DNA of 64,000 bases from Xiphophorus maculatus. Its lineage: Eukaryota > Chordata > Actinopteri > Cyprinodontiformes > Poeciliidae. Shown here piece after piece: positions 8,438 through 16,806 of this stretch. A program made the translations under genes and the position numbers. Positions within the stretch are counted from its first letter, which is position 1, and each line of letters opens with the position of its first letter. Location: positions 3,378,560 to 3,442,559 of the forward strand of contig NC_036458.1 of NCBI RefSeq assembly GCF_002775205.1, read 5' to 3'. Below the pieces are notes generated by a model. It made no database searches, was not told where the DNA came from, and was given only the letters and a program-made list of their open reading frames with translations.

Positions 8438-9780
8438 GGAAATGCTGAGGCGAGCTTCTGCCAGGCGTGAGTTTTGGATTTCTTCTTGGGAGGCTCCGGC
8501 TCCGTACTGGACACGGTGGCGTGAGTCTGCTCGTCTGGTACCACTTTGATGGCTGCTCCGACTGAGTAGATCCCTTTATAGGGGACGGTGATCATGCGCA
8601 CTGACAGCTGGACATGACAGGAGGTGCTAGGATCAGAGGGCGTACTCGCCCTGTGAGCCACGCCTCCCGGGTGTTGCAAAACTCCATCCCGAAACTGGGA
8701 TTCCGCTGTCACCCAGTACAGGCAGGACTTCTCTTTTGGTCTCACCGCATTGCTGCCCCATCCTTCCACCTCTGTGGTGTAGTAATACATATCCGAGCTG
8801 CGCACCCCATCTTCTCTTGGTACATCCGGCAGATCCACTATGGGTATCGTGCAGTCATTGATGACCTCCAAAATTAGATGTGCCCAGGTGGTTAGTTCCC
8901 AGGGGCCTGTCCACCCACCGTTAACGGCTTGCTCTCGGGCGTCATCTGGGAGTGCACTTAGCTCCTCAGCTGATGGTTGGTATGCGTGAGGCCGATGTAC
9001 CCGGAAGACCACCGGAGAGTGGTTGGCATTCAATGGTGGACATGACAGGGATGCTCTAGCAGCGTCATATGGCCAGGCGGCTTGAACAGAATCCCACAGG
9101 ACATCATGGGGCCCTTCTTCCCTCTTCCACACCCATGGGTCCAATTCCTCTGGAGTGTTCGGAGGGGCGGAAGGTCCTGGTAATATTATCGGTATGGAGC
9201 TCCCATAGTTCGGCTGCACTTGCCCATAGGTTCTGTAATATCGCAGCGAGCTGTAAAATCTTGTCACTTGCCACCCTTCAGCTTCGCCTGTCAGTGTTAC
9301 CTCTCCCCTCTTCAGCTGTTCCTCGCACACAGGGCAGTGGTGTAGCTCATCTCCGTCCCACGTGCAATAACAAGTTCTTGGTTTTTCCTGGAGCCACCCC
9401 CATTGGGTTTCCAACTTAAGCCGGGGCAGGTAACCCACTCGGCAGTTCCCACAGACTGTGTTGTTCAATACCGTGACTGGGGAGACGCGAAGGTGTTGTA
9501 GCATCTCTGCGGTAGCCTCCTGGTGTCTTGGCTTCTCACGGCCCGGTCCTTCCCAGATAATGGGAAGATGGTGGTCGGCTAAACAAACCGGGCAGCCGCT
9601 TTTAGCTTTTCTCCAAACCAGCATCTCTCTGTCCTCCGACAGGACTCCATTTTTGGCCCAATCCAATTTCTTCAGGGCTCGTCCTGCCCAAATCCCTGAA
9701 GGGGTTCTTCTAATTACAACCACCCCTTTCACGGTGGCCAGTCCGAGATAGGGTGGAATGGTACATGATTCACTGGCCAT
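8413..9780 (-). CDS. orfA: unrecognised Cys-rich retroviral protein
   Basis: An intact 455-aa frame from a true ATG, starting 21 nt after the pol stop. I do not recognise a family. The N-terminal third has three CxxC pairs (Cys63/66, Cys110/113, Cys149/152) with His70-71 and His147-148 nearby, which suggests zinc binding. The middle is Trp/Pro-rich. The C-terminus has a nuclear-localisation-like cluster, PKKKSK (431-436), followed by a basic tail. No signal peptide or membrane segment is evident. It overlaps orfB by 25 nt. The position between pol and env recalls lentiviral vif/vpr genes, but no similarity to them was seen. The long open frame in an otherwise intact provirus supports function. 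Confidence 0.8.
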   Translation of the reverse strand: MASESCTIPPYLGLATVKGVVVIRRTPSGIWAGRALKKLDWAKNGVLSEDREMLVWRKAKSGCPVCLADHHLPIIWEGPGREKPRHQEATAEMLQHLRVSPVTVLNNTVCGNCRVGYLPRLKLETQWGWLQEKPRTCYCTWDGDELHHCPVCEEQLKRGEVTLTGEAEGWQVTRFYSSLRYYRTYGQVQPNYGSSIPIILPGPSAPPNTPEELDPWVWKREEGPHDVLWDSVQAAWPYDAARASLSCPPLNANHSPVVFRVHRPHAYQPSAEELSALPDDAREQAVNGGWTGPWELTTWAHLILEVINDCTIPIVDLPDVPREDGVRSSDMYYYTTEVEGWGSNAVRPKEKSCLYWVTAESQFRDGVLQHPGGVAHRASTPSDPSTSCHVQLSVRMITVPYKGIYSVGAAIKVVPDEQTHATVSSTEPEPPKKKSKTHAWQKLASAFPWRKTNQD

Positions 9781-9801
9781 TTCACCGGCTTCTGTTTCGC
9801 T

Positions 9802-12800
9802 TTAGTCAGGAACCGGCTTGAGCTGCTCAACTCCTTGGATCCCTTTTCTTTCCAGCAATACTGTGTTCCTATCCAGTACTTTTTTGACGATGTCAGTTGT
9901 CTCAAACTTGGGTTTTACTGCTGCATGTACAGGTTGCTCTCTTGCTTTGACCCACACGCGCTGTCCCTCTCGGAATGGCACTCTGGGCGTCAGCTTCTCC
10001 TTTTTGTCGCTGGAGCCCCGCCCCACTTCCTTCGTGGTGAACGGCCGTTGGTTGAGTTCCATCGCAGGGGCGGGTCTTTCGGCTCTGCTTCTGTCGTTCA
10101 GGGCCTGCCCTATTTCCACCGCTTGGGTGCTCCAACTGTTGGTGTTAGCATTTTTAGCTATCCAGCTTTTCACTAACCCTATGGCTCGTTCCACCACTCC
10201 GTTAGCTTGTGGGGTATAGGGTGGCGAGTAAACTCGCATTACTCCATACTTCTGACACCACTGGTCAACCTGTGAATTACGGAAATGAGTCCCATTGTCC
10301 GTGCGCAGCTCTTTCGGGATTCCCAGGGCACTGCATACTTGTTCCAGCATGCCGACAACGCTATTGCCGTTTGCTTTCCTGGCTGCTTTTGTAGTTACAA
10401 ACCCCGACATGGAATCCACCAGCACTAAGAGGTACTTCTCACCTCTCCTTCCTGTTATCCCCATGGGTCCTGCAACATCCATGCAGACTGAGCCCCAGGG
10501 GACCGTGCTTTTGATGGACAACCCATCCATCCGCTGCCCTCGGCGACCTGCGTTGTATTGACCACACACTTCACAGTCCCTTAGCACGCGTTGGACTTGT
10601 TTCACTGGGATCCAAAGGTCTTGCTCCTCCAGTTCCTTACGGGTAGGTCGCACGCCTGCATGTCCAAGGGCCTCATGCACGCTCCGCACGACCTCGACCA
10701 CGTATTCTTTTGGGACCTCCCGTCCTTTGGGAGTTCTGTCCCACTTCTCGGTACCGACAAAGACGATCTTCCTTTGTTGGACATAACAGTCCACTTCATC
10801 ATTCCCACGCCAATGAGCTCCCTCATGCGTGTGTGCTCTTTGGTGCTGCACTTCTATTTCCAACTGCAGCTTCAGCTCAGCAATTTTTTTCCACAAATCT
10901 TTGTGTGCCACTGGCTTGCCCTTTGCTGTCTCGAAACCATTTTCTTCCCAAATGGCCAAGTCTTCTCTGAGAGCCTGAGCGCAGTAGTAACTGTCGGTTA
11001 CTAACCTGGCACTTTTGATTTTCCTTTTCACCAGCTCCAGCAATCCTTCCAGTACTGCCGTCACTTCTCCGGCTTGAGCACTACCGGGGGCCTTTCCTTT
11101 CTGGCGGCCTTTCTCTTTGCCGTCCTGCTTCAGAATAAATCCCCAGTATGCCGACTGGTCGGACCCCTTTCTGGATCCATCAGTGTAGATTGTCCATTCC
11201 GGTTGTCCTGGCTTCTCAAGTGTTTCTTGTGGTTTTTTCTTACTGGTAGGTTGTGCTGGCCCAATTTCAAGCTCCGGGTCCAGCAAGATGTCCTCCCATC
11301 TTCCCCACCGAGTATTGGTTGCTTTAGTACTTTCCACAGTTCCTTTTCTTAGGTACTTGTGAACTTGGCTTTGTGTGATGACTTTGACTGGTTGTCCTTG
11401 TGCTAAATCTTTCAGCACACCCCAATAGCGGGCTAACACCGCTAGCTCTTTTTCTTCCTGCGGGTATTTCTTTTCAACAGAAGTTAGAGTGTAACTCCAC
11501 AGGGTAACCAAGCCTCCATTTTCGTTACTCACTTTGATCATGGCATCGTCATTCTCGCAGCTGATCTCTGCCACCAGCCTTTCTGACAAACTCCTTGGCT
11601 CCAATCTCACAGCTGCTTGAATGGCCCTTCTCAGTTCCTCTAGGTTCTGTTGATTTGCTGCTGTCCAAACCCAGGGTCTTTTTCCGTCTTTCTCGTCGTC
11701 CTCACTTTTCCTCAGGCAGTGGTACAAGGGTTTGGCATATTTCTGATAGTTGGGTACATGGTCTCTGACATAGTTGCACAGTCCCAATATTTTCTGCAGG
11801 TCATTTTCTGACTGTGGTGGTTGAATGTTTGTCAGCTTTTCTCTGTACCCATCCGAGAGTCCCAAGTCCGACGTGACTTGGAAACCCAGATAATTCACTT
11901 GGAACTGTCCAAATTGACATTTCTTGAGGTTTAGCTTCAAACCTGCTTTGGTGAGATTTTTAACCACTTTTCGTAGCCTCTCTAGGTGTTCTTCTTCTGT
12001 GTCATCAGCAATAAAAACATCATCAATGTACACAGTTGCACCCACGTCCCCCAACACTTCCATCACTGCTGACTGGAACACGTTTGGGGAGTTCTTGTAC
12101 CCCTGGGGTAACCTTTGCCACACATAGCTCTTGCCTTTGTGGGTGAATGCAGTTTTACCTTGCGACTGTCTGGCGAGGCGTAGAGAGAAAAATCCATTGG
12201 CTAGGTCGATGCAGGACTTGAACTTTTTGACTCGAAGAGTTTTCAACGCTCCTTGTGGATTGATCAAACTGGCTCGGTTTGCTATTGTTCTCCGATTCAG
12301 GGCCTTGAAGTTGATGACTGGCCTCCAACCCCCTCCAGCCGATTCAGGTTTCTTCACCGCCTGGATGGGGCTGTTGGTGATCGGGTTGAGCTCCTCTCTG
12401 ATGATCTCTAGGGCGCCCAGCTCCTTCACGATCTTGTCCATCTCCTCGACTGCTCCTGGGTTCAACGGGTACTGCCGAACAGGTGGATGAACCCCACCTT
12501 CGATGTGATGAACAAACTTTGGGCCCAAATCTCCACAATCATTTTTGAACCGTGCTACCTGTGCTGTAGCGATGATTTCACGTAGCTCCTCTTTCCCAGC
12601 CGGGGAGAAGTCACTCTCTTCAAGTTTCTGTTCTGTCACCGTTGGTATGTCGACCGGTTTGTACCAGTCTTGCTTCTCTGATCCTGTTTGTGTTGGGCCG
12701 ACTTTCACCAATCTTGCTTTCAAGCTCGTCAGCCTTCTCTCCAGCCTACGATGTGTGCTTTTCTTTTTACTGAGTTCGTCTAAGTCTTTTACTGTAAGGA

Positions 12801-13032
12801 GATTGTAGGGACCTTTCACCCATACTACTCCTTTCCAGGTCCCATATGGCATTTCTTCTATTTTCCCATTGGCAAACTGAACCTTCAGGTGTCCTGCTGT
12901 TTTTAGGTCTTTGCGGGTCATCGACACCTCCGCTCCGGTGTCCACTAGGTAGGGCACTCCTTCCACTTTAGCATAGATTTCGTCCCCTTCCCAGTAGGCA
13001 TTGTCTAAAACGACCCGCGACCTGGACGCCAT
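9802..13032 (-). CDS. pol: Pol polyprotein (protease, RT, RNase H, integrase)
   Basis: A 1,076-aa polyprotein with all enzymes intact. Protease is at the extreme N-terminus with DTGAE at 31-35. RT spans about 185-430, with Asp276 in IDLANGF and YIDD at 335-338. A connection segment follows. RNase H is at about 610-755 with Asp618 (YTDGS), Glu656, Asp680 (VTDSYY) and Asp748. The integrase zinc motif is His786/His791/Cys820/Cys823 and the core triad Asp852, Asp912, Glu948 has the standard 35-residue spacing. RT connection and RNase H look foamy-like. The ATG overlaps the gag stop as TAATG, in the -1 frame relative to gag, and the pol frame is closed only 10 codons upstream. Pol is therefore probably made from its own spliced RNA, as in foamy viruses, or by reinitiation, and not by gag-pol frameshifting. 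No broken catalytic residue was seen. Confidence 0.97.
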   Translation of the reverse strand: MASRSRVVLDNAYWEGDEIYAKVEGVPYLVDTGAEVSMTRKDLKTAGHLKVQFANGKIEEMPYGTWKGVVWVKGPYNLLTVKDLDELSKKKSTHRRLERRLTSLKARLVKVGPTQTGSEKQDWYKPVDIPTVTEQKLEESDFSPAGKEELREIIATAQVARFKNDCGDLGPKFVHHIEGGVHPPVRQYPLNPGAVEEMDKIVKELGALEIIREELNPITNSPIQAVKKPESAGGGWRPVINFKALNRRTIANRASLINPQGALKTLRVKKFKSCIDLANGFFSLRLARQSQGKTAFTHKGKSYVWQRLPQGYKNSPNVFQSAVMEVLGDVGATVYIDDVFIADDTEEEHLERLRKVVKNLTKAGLKLNLKKCQFGQFQVNYLGFQVTSDLGLSDGYREKLTNIQPPQSENDLQKILGLCNYVRDHVPNYQKYAKPLYHCLRKSEDDEKDGKRPWVWTAANQQNLEELRRAIQAAVRLEPRSLSERLVAEISCENDDAMIKVSNENGGLVTLWSYTLTSVEKKYPQEEKELAVLARYWGVLKDLAQGQPVKVITQSQVHKYLRKGTVESTKATNTRWGRWEDILLDPELEIGPAQPTSKKKPQETLEKPGQPEWTIYTDGSRKGSDQSAYWGFILKQDGKEKGRQKGKAPGSAQAGEVTAVLEGLLELVKRKIKSARLVTDSYYCAQALREDLAIWEENGFETAKGKPVAHKDLWKKIAELKLQLEIEVQHQRAHTHEGAHWRGNDEVDCYVQQRKIVFVGTEKWDRTPKGREVPKEYVVEVVRSVHEALGHAGVRPTRKELEEQDLWIPVKQVQRVLRDCEVCGQYNAGRRGQRMDGLSIKSTVPWGSVCMDVAGPMGITGRRGEKYLLVLVDSMSGFVTTKAARKANGNSVVGMLEQVCSALGIPKELRTDNGTHFRNSQVDQWCQKYGVMRVYSPPYTPQANGVVERAIGLVKSWIAKNANTNSWSTQAVEIGQALNDRSRAERPAPAMELNQRPFTTKEVGRGSSDKKEKLTPRVPFREGQRVWVKAREQPVHAAVKPKFETTDIVKKVLDRNTVLLERKGIQGVEQLKPVPD

Positions 13033-16000
13033 TACTTTGGTGACCCTCCGGCCCCGGCTTTACGGGACTCACGGAGGGCCGTCCTCTCTTCTGGGCTCAA
13101 TTTCCTATACTCCTCATCTGTCAGGAACTGACCTTTCCCTGGCTGATTTGATGAAGCCGGAGGGTTGGTCGGTTTCCCTTGTGGTCCTGGTGGTTTCTGC
13201 TGGAACGGTCGGTTCCGGAAGTTGGGTGGCGGTGTTCCTTGTTGAAACGGTCTGCTCTGGAAGTTGGATGGCGGTGCTCCTTGCTGGAACGGTCTACCCT
13301 GGAAGTTGGATGGTTGTCTGATGTTAACCCTTCCAGGTGGCTTTGCCGGTTGGCTAGCCTCCTTCTTCCTTTTGTCCTCGTAGTACTGTTGTTCCAGGTC
13401 GAATCCTTGCACTGCTACATCCATCTGAGCGACTGTTGTGCTTCTCACTGGCAACTTCACGAACACGATCTCTCCTCTGCGTCCTTTTGTCACCTCACGC
13501 AGTACTTTCACATATCTCGCAGGGGAAACGGTCTGCTTAAGTGTGTGCCAAAGCGGTTCCAACCGGCTTCCCTTGTCCAGCCGTCCTCTGGCTCTCTTCA
13601 CCTGGGACTCTTCATCATCCATGTCCTCCAACACCAGCCTCTCATAGTTGCTCTGTGCTGAATCTGTTCCAACCATCGGGTCCGCAGTCACGCTGGTCAG
13701 CCACAACTTTTTGGCTCCCTCGTGGTTGGTGGTAGACAACACAGTTGGCCAAACATCTTTTAGATATTCTTCATTGTTTTCGTCTGCGTTTTTACTCCTA
13801 ATCACCAGCCTTAGATTCTTCAATTCGGCGTAAGCATCCTGTCCCGTATTAGTGGCAGGTAGCTGAGTCAACGCCCCTGGTGGTCTCACCGGGATCTGTG
13901 GTCCTGGCTCCGAAGACGTCGCCTGAGGTTCCTCTTCATCAGCCGACACTTCGTCCAGCTTCTGTCGAGCCTCCCTGGAGTATTTGAAGGCAGCTTTCTT
14001 CAGTCGTCGCAGCATCACATCATACATAATTCCAATGTATGCATTCCTGAAGTTGGTAGTCAGGGAATAGTGTGCTGTCAGAGTGGAGCAGGATGGTGTC
14101 ATCAGGATGTTAGCCCATTCTCCGATTGTTGCTTCCACCTCGAGCTGCACCCGGTCTCCCAATCTGCTGGCCCATCCTGCCGGGATCTGGTACTCGGTTT
14201 GGCCGACCTCTGGTACATACGTACGCCGTCCGTCCTTAGCCTGCACGGGACCCCAGGTCACGTCTCTTGCCAGTCTCTCAGAAGATCCTTCGATGTCAAA
14301 GGTTTCTATTTCTTTCTTCTTACCCCGATGCTGTCCTGTTCGGAGTGTCTTATGCTCGGCCGGTAGTTGCTTTGGGTCGGAGAAGACGCTGCCGTGATCG
14401 CTCTCCTCTTCTTCTTCTCCAGGATGTTCGATCTCCGGTTGCTCCTCTTCGTCCTCCGAGTCACTGATGTCCTCATACTGCTGTTGTCGAAGAGGTTCTC
14501 TCCTGGGGGAGTTCAGCGGTCGAATCTTGGCTGGTTTCATCGGTCCTTCTTCTTTCGGGACCGTCGGCTGCTCATTCTTGACTTTTCCCGCATTGGGTTT
14601 TTTCAGTTCACTGTGGCTCTCTTCAAACGAGAACTCCTTAACGTACTTTGCTGCGGAGAACCCTGGTTCAACAGGTGTCTCCTTTATCTTTATCCTGGGT
14701 GGCTGCACGGCCTTGGCTTTTCCTATCTGGGTGGTGTTTAAAACCTCACTTTGGGGAATTTTTAAGGGATATTTCTTGATTTCTTGCGATGGATGGCTAA
14801 TGCGGCATTGCTCCTCCATCTCAGCTGCCAATTTCACCCCTTGCTCAGTGCGGAGTCGATGCAGACGGGGGTCAACCACCACCACCACTTCTTTGAACAC
14901 AAAGAAATGACTGTTGGTCTTGGCTATATTCACCACTCCGTTCTCCGCTATTGATCTGGCGGTGTCCCTTGGCAGATCCGGCGATCTCAGTCCTTGTACA
15001 CTCACTATGACTCTTCTCATGCATTCGTTGCTGGCCGCCGCTAAGCCCCGCTCGAGTCCATGCCACATCTTCTTCCGATATTCCTCCAAACCCTCTCCTT
15101 TTCGGTAGACGTCAATCGGGACTAGGATTACAGCACCATAAGGGAGACTATAGCCGTTCATCAAGACTACTTCTCCCCTTGTCTTTGGGCTACAGGTGGC
15201 TTCTAGCAATTTTGAATCCGCTTGGTAATATTGCCCTGCTTGGTCCTCAAGGCTGCGTCTGAACTTTCGATTGTGGATCTTGTATCTGTCATTGGTGAAC
15301 ACAATCAGTCCGTCACCCTCAAGATCCCATATTCTTCCAATAACCTGATAAATCCGGAGGCCGGTCTGCAGTCTAAAGTTGCTGGCCCCCGGTGGTATTT
15401 CGGCTAATTCTCGGGCCATCCTCCAGGTGTCCGATTTCTGAGTCTTCTTCTTAGGGCGACCGGGGTCCCGCTGCTCCTCGTCCGATTCCTCCCTGTCCTC
15501 GTCGGAACTGCTGGCCGCTGGGGTCTCCGTAGGTGGTAGTGGATGCCTTCTCTCCGTGCTGTGGGCTCGGGGATGAAACCCGGGCTCCAGACCTCGTCGC
15601 AGGGACCAGTCCCTGGCCGCTTGCTCCAACTGCTCCTCAGTGAGGCCGCCGACGAGCGCTTCCTCGGGGTCTTCCTCATTGGCTGGTGCAGGTGGGATGT
15701 CCTCGTTCCGCGATGGACCTGGTGGAGCTGAGGGACCTCCATCGCTGTCGTCGCTGCTGTCACCGCCGGCGTTGTCGTCGCTGCCGCCCGTCAGGTCTAT
15801 CAGATACCTCGGAGGTTGCTTCGTCTGGCGAGTCGGTGTCGTGGTTCTGCTGGGCAGTCGGGACGGAGGCTCAGCCACCTCCGACCCTGCCTCTTCGAGG
15901 GCTCGCTCCTTTTCCTTGCCCTCTTTGTAGGTTGAAAGTCTCTGCATGGCCTCAGCGTAGTCTTTGTACTGGTTCACCCCCTTGGCGTTTGGGTCCACCA

Positions 16001-16487
16001 GGATTCCATCGATGCCCGCCGCCAAGGTAGCTGTTTTTACTACGCGGTCATACTTTTCGGAGGGGCTGTGGACAATTCGTAGCTCACCATCCGCCCATCC
16101 TTCAAGGAGGTCAGCGAACCATTCCAGCCATCCTCTAACCTCCGGCTTCTTAGCCACTTTCACTGGGCATCTGACGACCCCCAGTCGGTGGCCGTGTCTA
16201 AGCTGGGTGCAGTAGTATATCCGTTTTTGCACTATGATTTCCATTGGGCTCCGAGCAACGTCCTTGCTCATGGTGAAGTGAGAATCAAAGAACATCTTTT
16301 TATTTATCTCAGTCCAGGATTCCAATCCATCACCAAGTAATATCAACATTACAGGAAATTGCGATAATGCAGATTTGGAAAGATGGGATTGATGATTCTT
16401 CCCATCCCGGCTGATGTTGCTTGCCTCTTGTTCCATTGCTGGCTTTTGTAGGGGCTCCAGTTCCCCTCTTTCTTCTTCTTCACTCAT
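13032..16487 (-). CDS. gag: Gag polyprotein with internal macrodomain-like region
   Basis: Structural polyprotein of the retrovirus, 1,151 aa from a true ATG at 16,487-16,485. It is much longer than usual Gag. Residues 45-180 may be the membrane-proximal part. Residues 205-360 are an acidic, Ser/Pro-rich linker with two late-domain motifs, PPRY (225-228) and PSAP (252-255). Residues 375-540 resemble a macrodomain: a GDGLIVFTND strand, TRGEVVLMNGYSLP, a loop equivalent at SVQGLRSPDLP followed by a helix, and a final hydrophobic strand. Residues 770-1,030 are the likely capsid region. Residues 1,059-1,100 hold three PSNFQ-RPFQQ repeats. No CCHC knuckle is present; the Arg/Gln/Pro-rich tail may bind nucleic acid, as GR boxes do in foamy Gag. 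The stop overlaps the pol ATG. The Gag assignment rests on position and architecture. Confidence 0.88.
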   Translation of the reverse strand: MSEEEERGELEPLQKPAMEQEASNISRDGKNHQSHLSKSALSQFPVMLILLGDGLESWTEINKKMFFDSHFTMSKDVARSPMEIIVQKRIYYCTQLRHGHRLGVVRCPVKVAKKPEVRGWLEWFADLLEGWADGELRIVHSPSEKYDRVVKTATLAAGIDGILVDPNAKGVNQYKDYAEAMQRLSTYKEGKEKERALEEAGSEVAEPPSRLPSRTTTPTRQTKQPPRYLIDLTGGSDDNAGGDSSDDSDGGPSAPPGPSRNEDIPPAPANEEDPEEALVGGLTEEQLEQAARDWSLRRGLEPGFHPRAHSTERRHPLPPTETPAASSSDEDREESDEEQRDPGRPKKKTQKSDTWRMARELAEIPPGASNFRLQTGLRIYQVIGRIWDLEGDGLIVFTNDRYKIHNRKFRRSLEDQAGQYYQADSKLLEATCSPKTRGEVVLMNGYSLPYGAVILVPIDVYRKGEGLEEYRKKMWHGLERGLAAASNECMRRVIVSVQGLRSPDLPRDTARSIAENGVVNIAKTNSHFFVFKEVVVVVDPRLHRLRTEQGVKLAAEMEEQCRISHPSQEIKKYPLKIPQSEVLNTTQIGKAKAVQPPRIKIKETPVEPGFSAAKYVKEFSFEESHSELKKPNAGKVKNEQPTVPKEEGPMKPAKIRPLNSPRREPLRQQQYEDISDSEDEEEQPEIEHPGEEEEESDHGSVFSDPKQLPAEHKTLRTGQHRGKKKEIETFDIEGSSERLARDVTWGPVQAKDGRRTYVPEVGQTEYQIPAGWASRLGDRVQLEVEATIGEWANILMTPSCSTLTAHYSLTTNFRNAYIGIMYDVMLRRLKKAAFKYSREARQKLDEVSADEEEPQATSSEPGPQIPVRPPGALTQLPATNTGQDAYAELKNLRLVIRSKNADENNEEYLKDVWPTVLSTTNHEGAKKLWLTSVTADPMVGTDSAQSNYERLVLEDMDDEESQVKRARGRLDKGSRLEPLWHTLKQTVSPARYVKVLREVTKGRRGEIVFVKLPVRSTTVAQMDVAVQGFDLEQQYYEDKRKKEASQPAKPPGRVNIRQPSNFQGRPFQQGAPPSNFQSRPFQQGTPPPNFRNRPFQQKPPGPQGKPTNPPASSNQPGKGQFLTDEEYRKLSPEERTALRESRKAGAGGSPK
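14868..15365 (-). other. Macrodomain-like segment of Gag (residues ~375-540)
   Basis: The order of elements follows the macrodomain fold: beta strand with GD and FTND in place of the VxxTN strand, helix, Cys, a GE-V-(x)2-GYSLP strand with the hydrophobic VILVP strand after it, a long helix, a VIVSVQG strand and phosphate-loop equivalent ending LP, then helix and terminal strand (VVVVVD). The Gly-rich loop that normally follows the first Asn is missing, so ADP-ribose hydrolysis is doubtful; binding or a structural role is possible. This was recognised by eye and needs a profile search. Confidence 0.7.
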
Positions 16488-16788
16488 AGTTGTCTTTGTC
16501 TTTCGAGTCGCCTATCCCCCAAAGCCTCTCTTTGCGCTTTCGAGTAGGGATGGGTCCAGGCTGTGTTGGCTACTGGCTTCACTGTCTGGATCTGGTCATT
16601 CTATCCTCAGTAGAAGCTTTCCCTCACCTGTATGCTATACAGTTACTGCGAGGGTTGTGACTGATGGCCTTGTCAGTCACCACTAACTCTCTTCCCTAAG
16701 AGTTAGAAACCCAAGTGAGCTATTCAGAGTCTCGCATCTGTTTTCACTGACTTGGTGTCTTTGGGGCCCGCCTACTCAGTTGTGCGCC
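16488..16788 (-). promoter_or_regulatory. Retroviral leader with major splice donor and hairpin
   Basis: Untranslated leader between PBS and gag. A strong splice donor, ACAG|GTGAGG, has its exon end at 16,628 and GT at 16,627-16,626, before the gag ATG, as expected for a major 5' donor. Just upstream, 16,657-16,680 forms a perfect 8-bp hairpin (GTGACTGA/TCAGTCAC), a candidate dimerisation or packaging element. Confidence 0.6.
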
Positions 16789-16806
16789 GCCCCACGTTGG
16801 GCGCCA
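16789..16806 (-). other. Primer-binding site, tRNA-Lys1,2
   Basis: The 18 nt directly after the 5' LTR read TGGCGCCCAACGTGGGGC on the coding strand, an exact match to the 3' end of tRNA-Lys1,2. Foamy viruses use this primer, as do some lentiviruses and betaretroviruses. Confidence 0.95.

Noticed and set aside
13032..13070. Gag-Pol -1 frameshift
   Set aside because: The pol frame has a TAA 10 codons before its ATG, and no slippery heptamer was found in that short overlap.
9818..15108. Many plus-strand frames of 60-160 codons opposite gag and pol
   Set aside because: Shadows of the intact minus-strand gag and pol; no starts, motifs or context.
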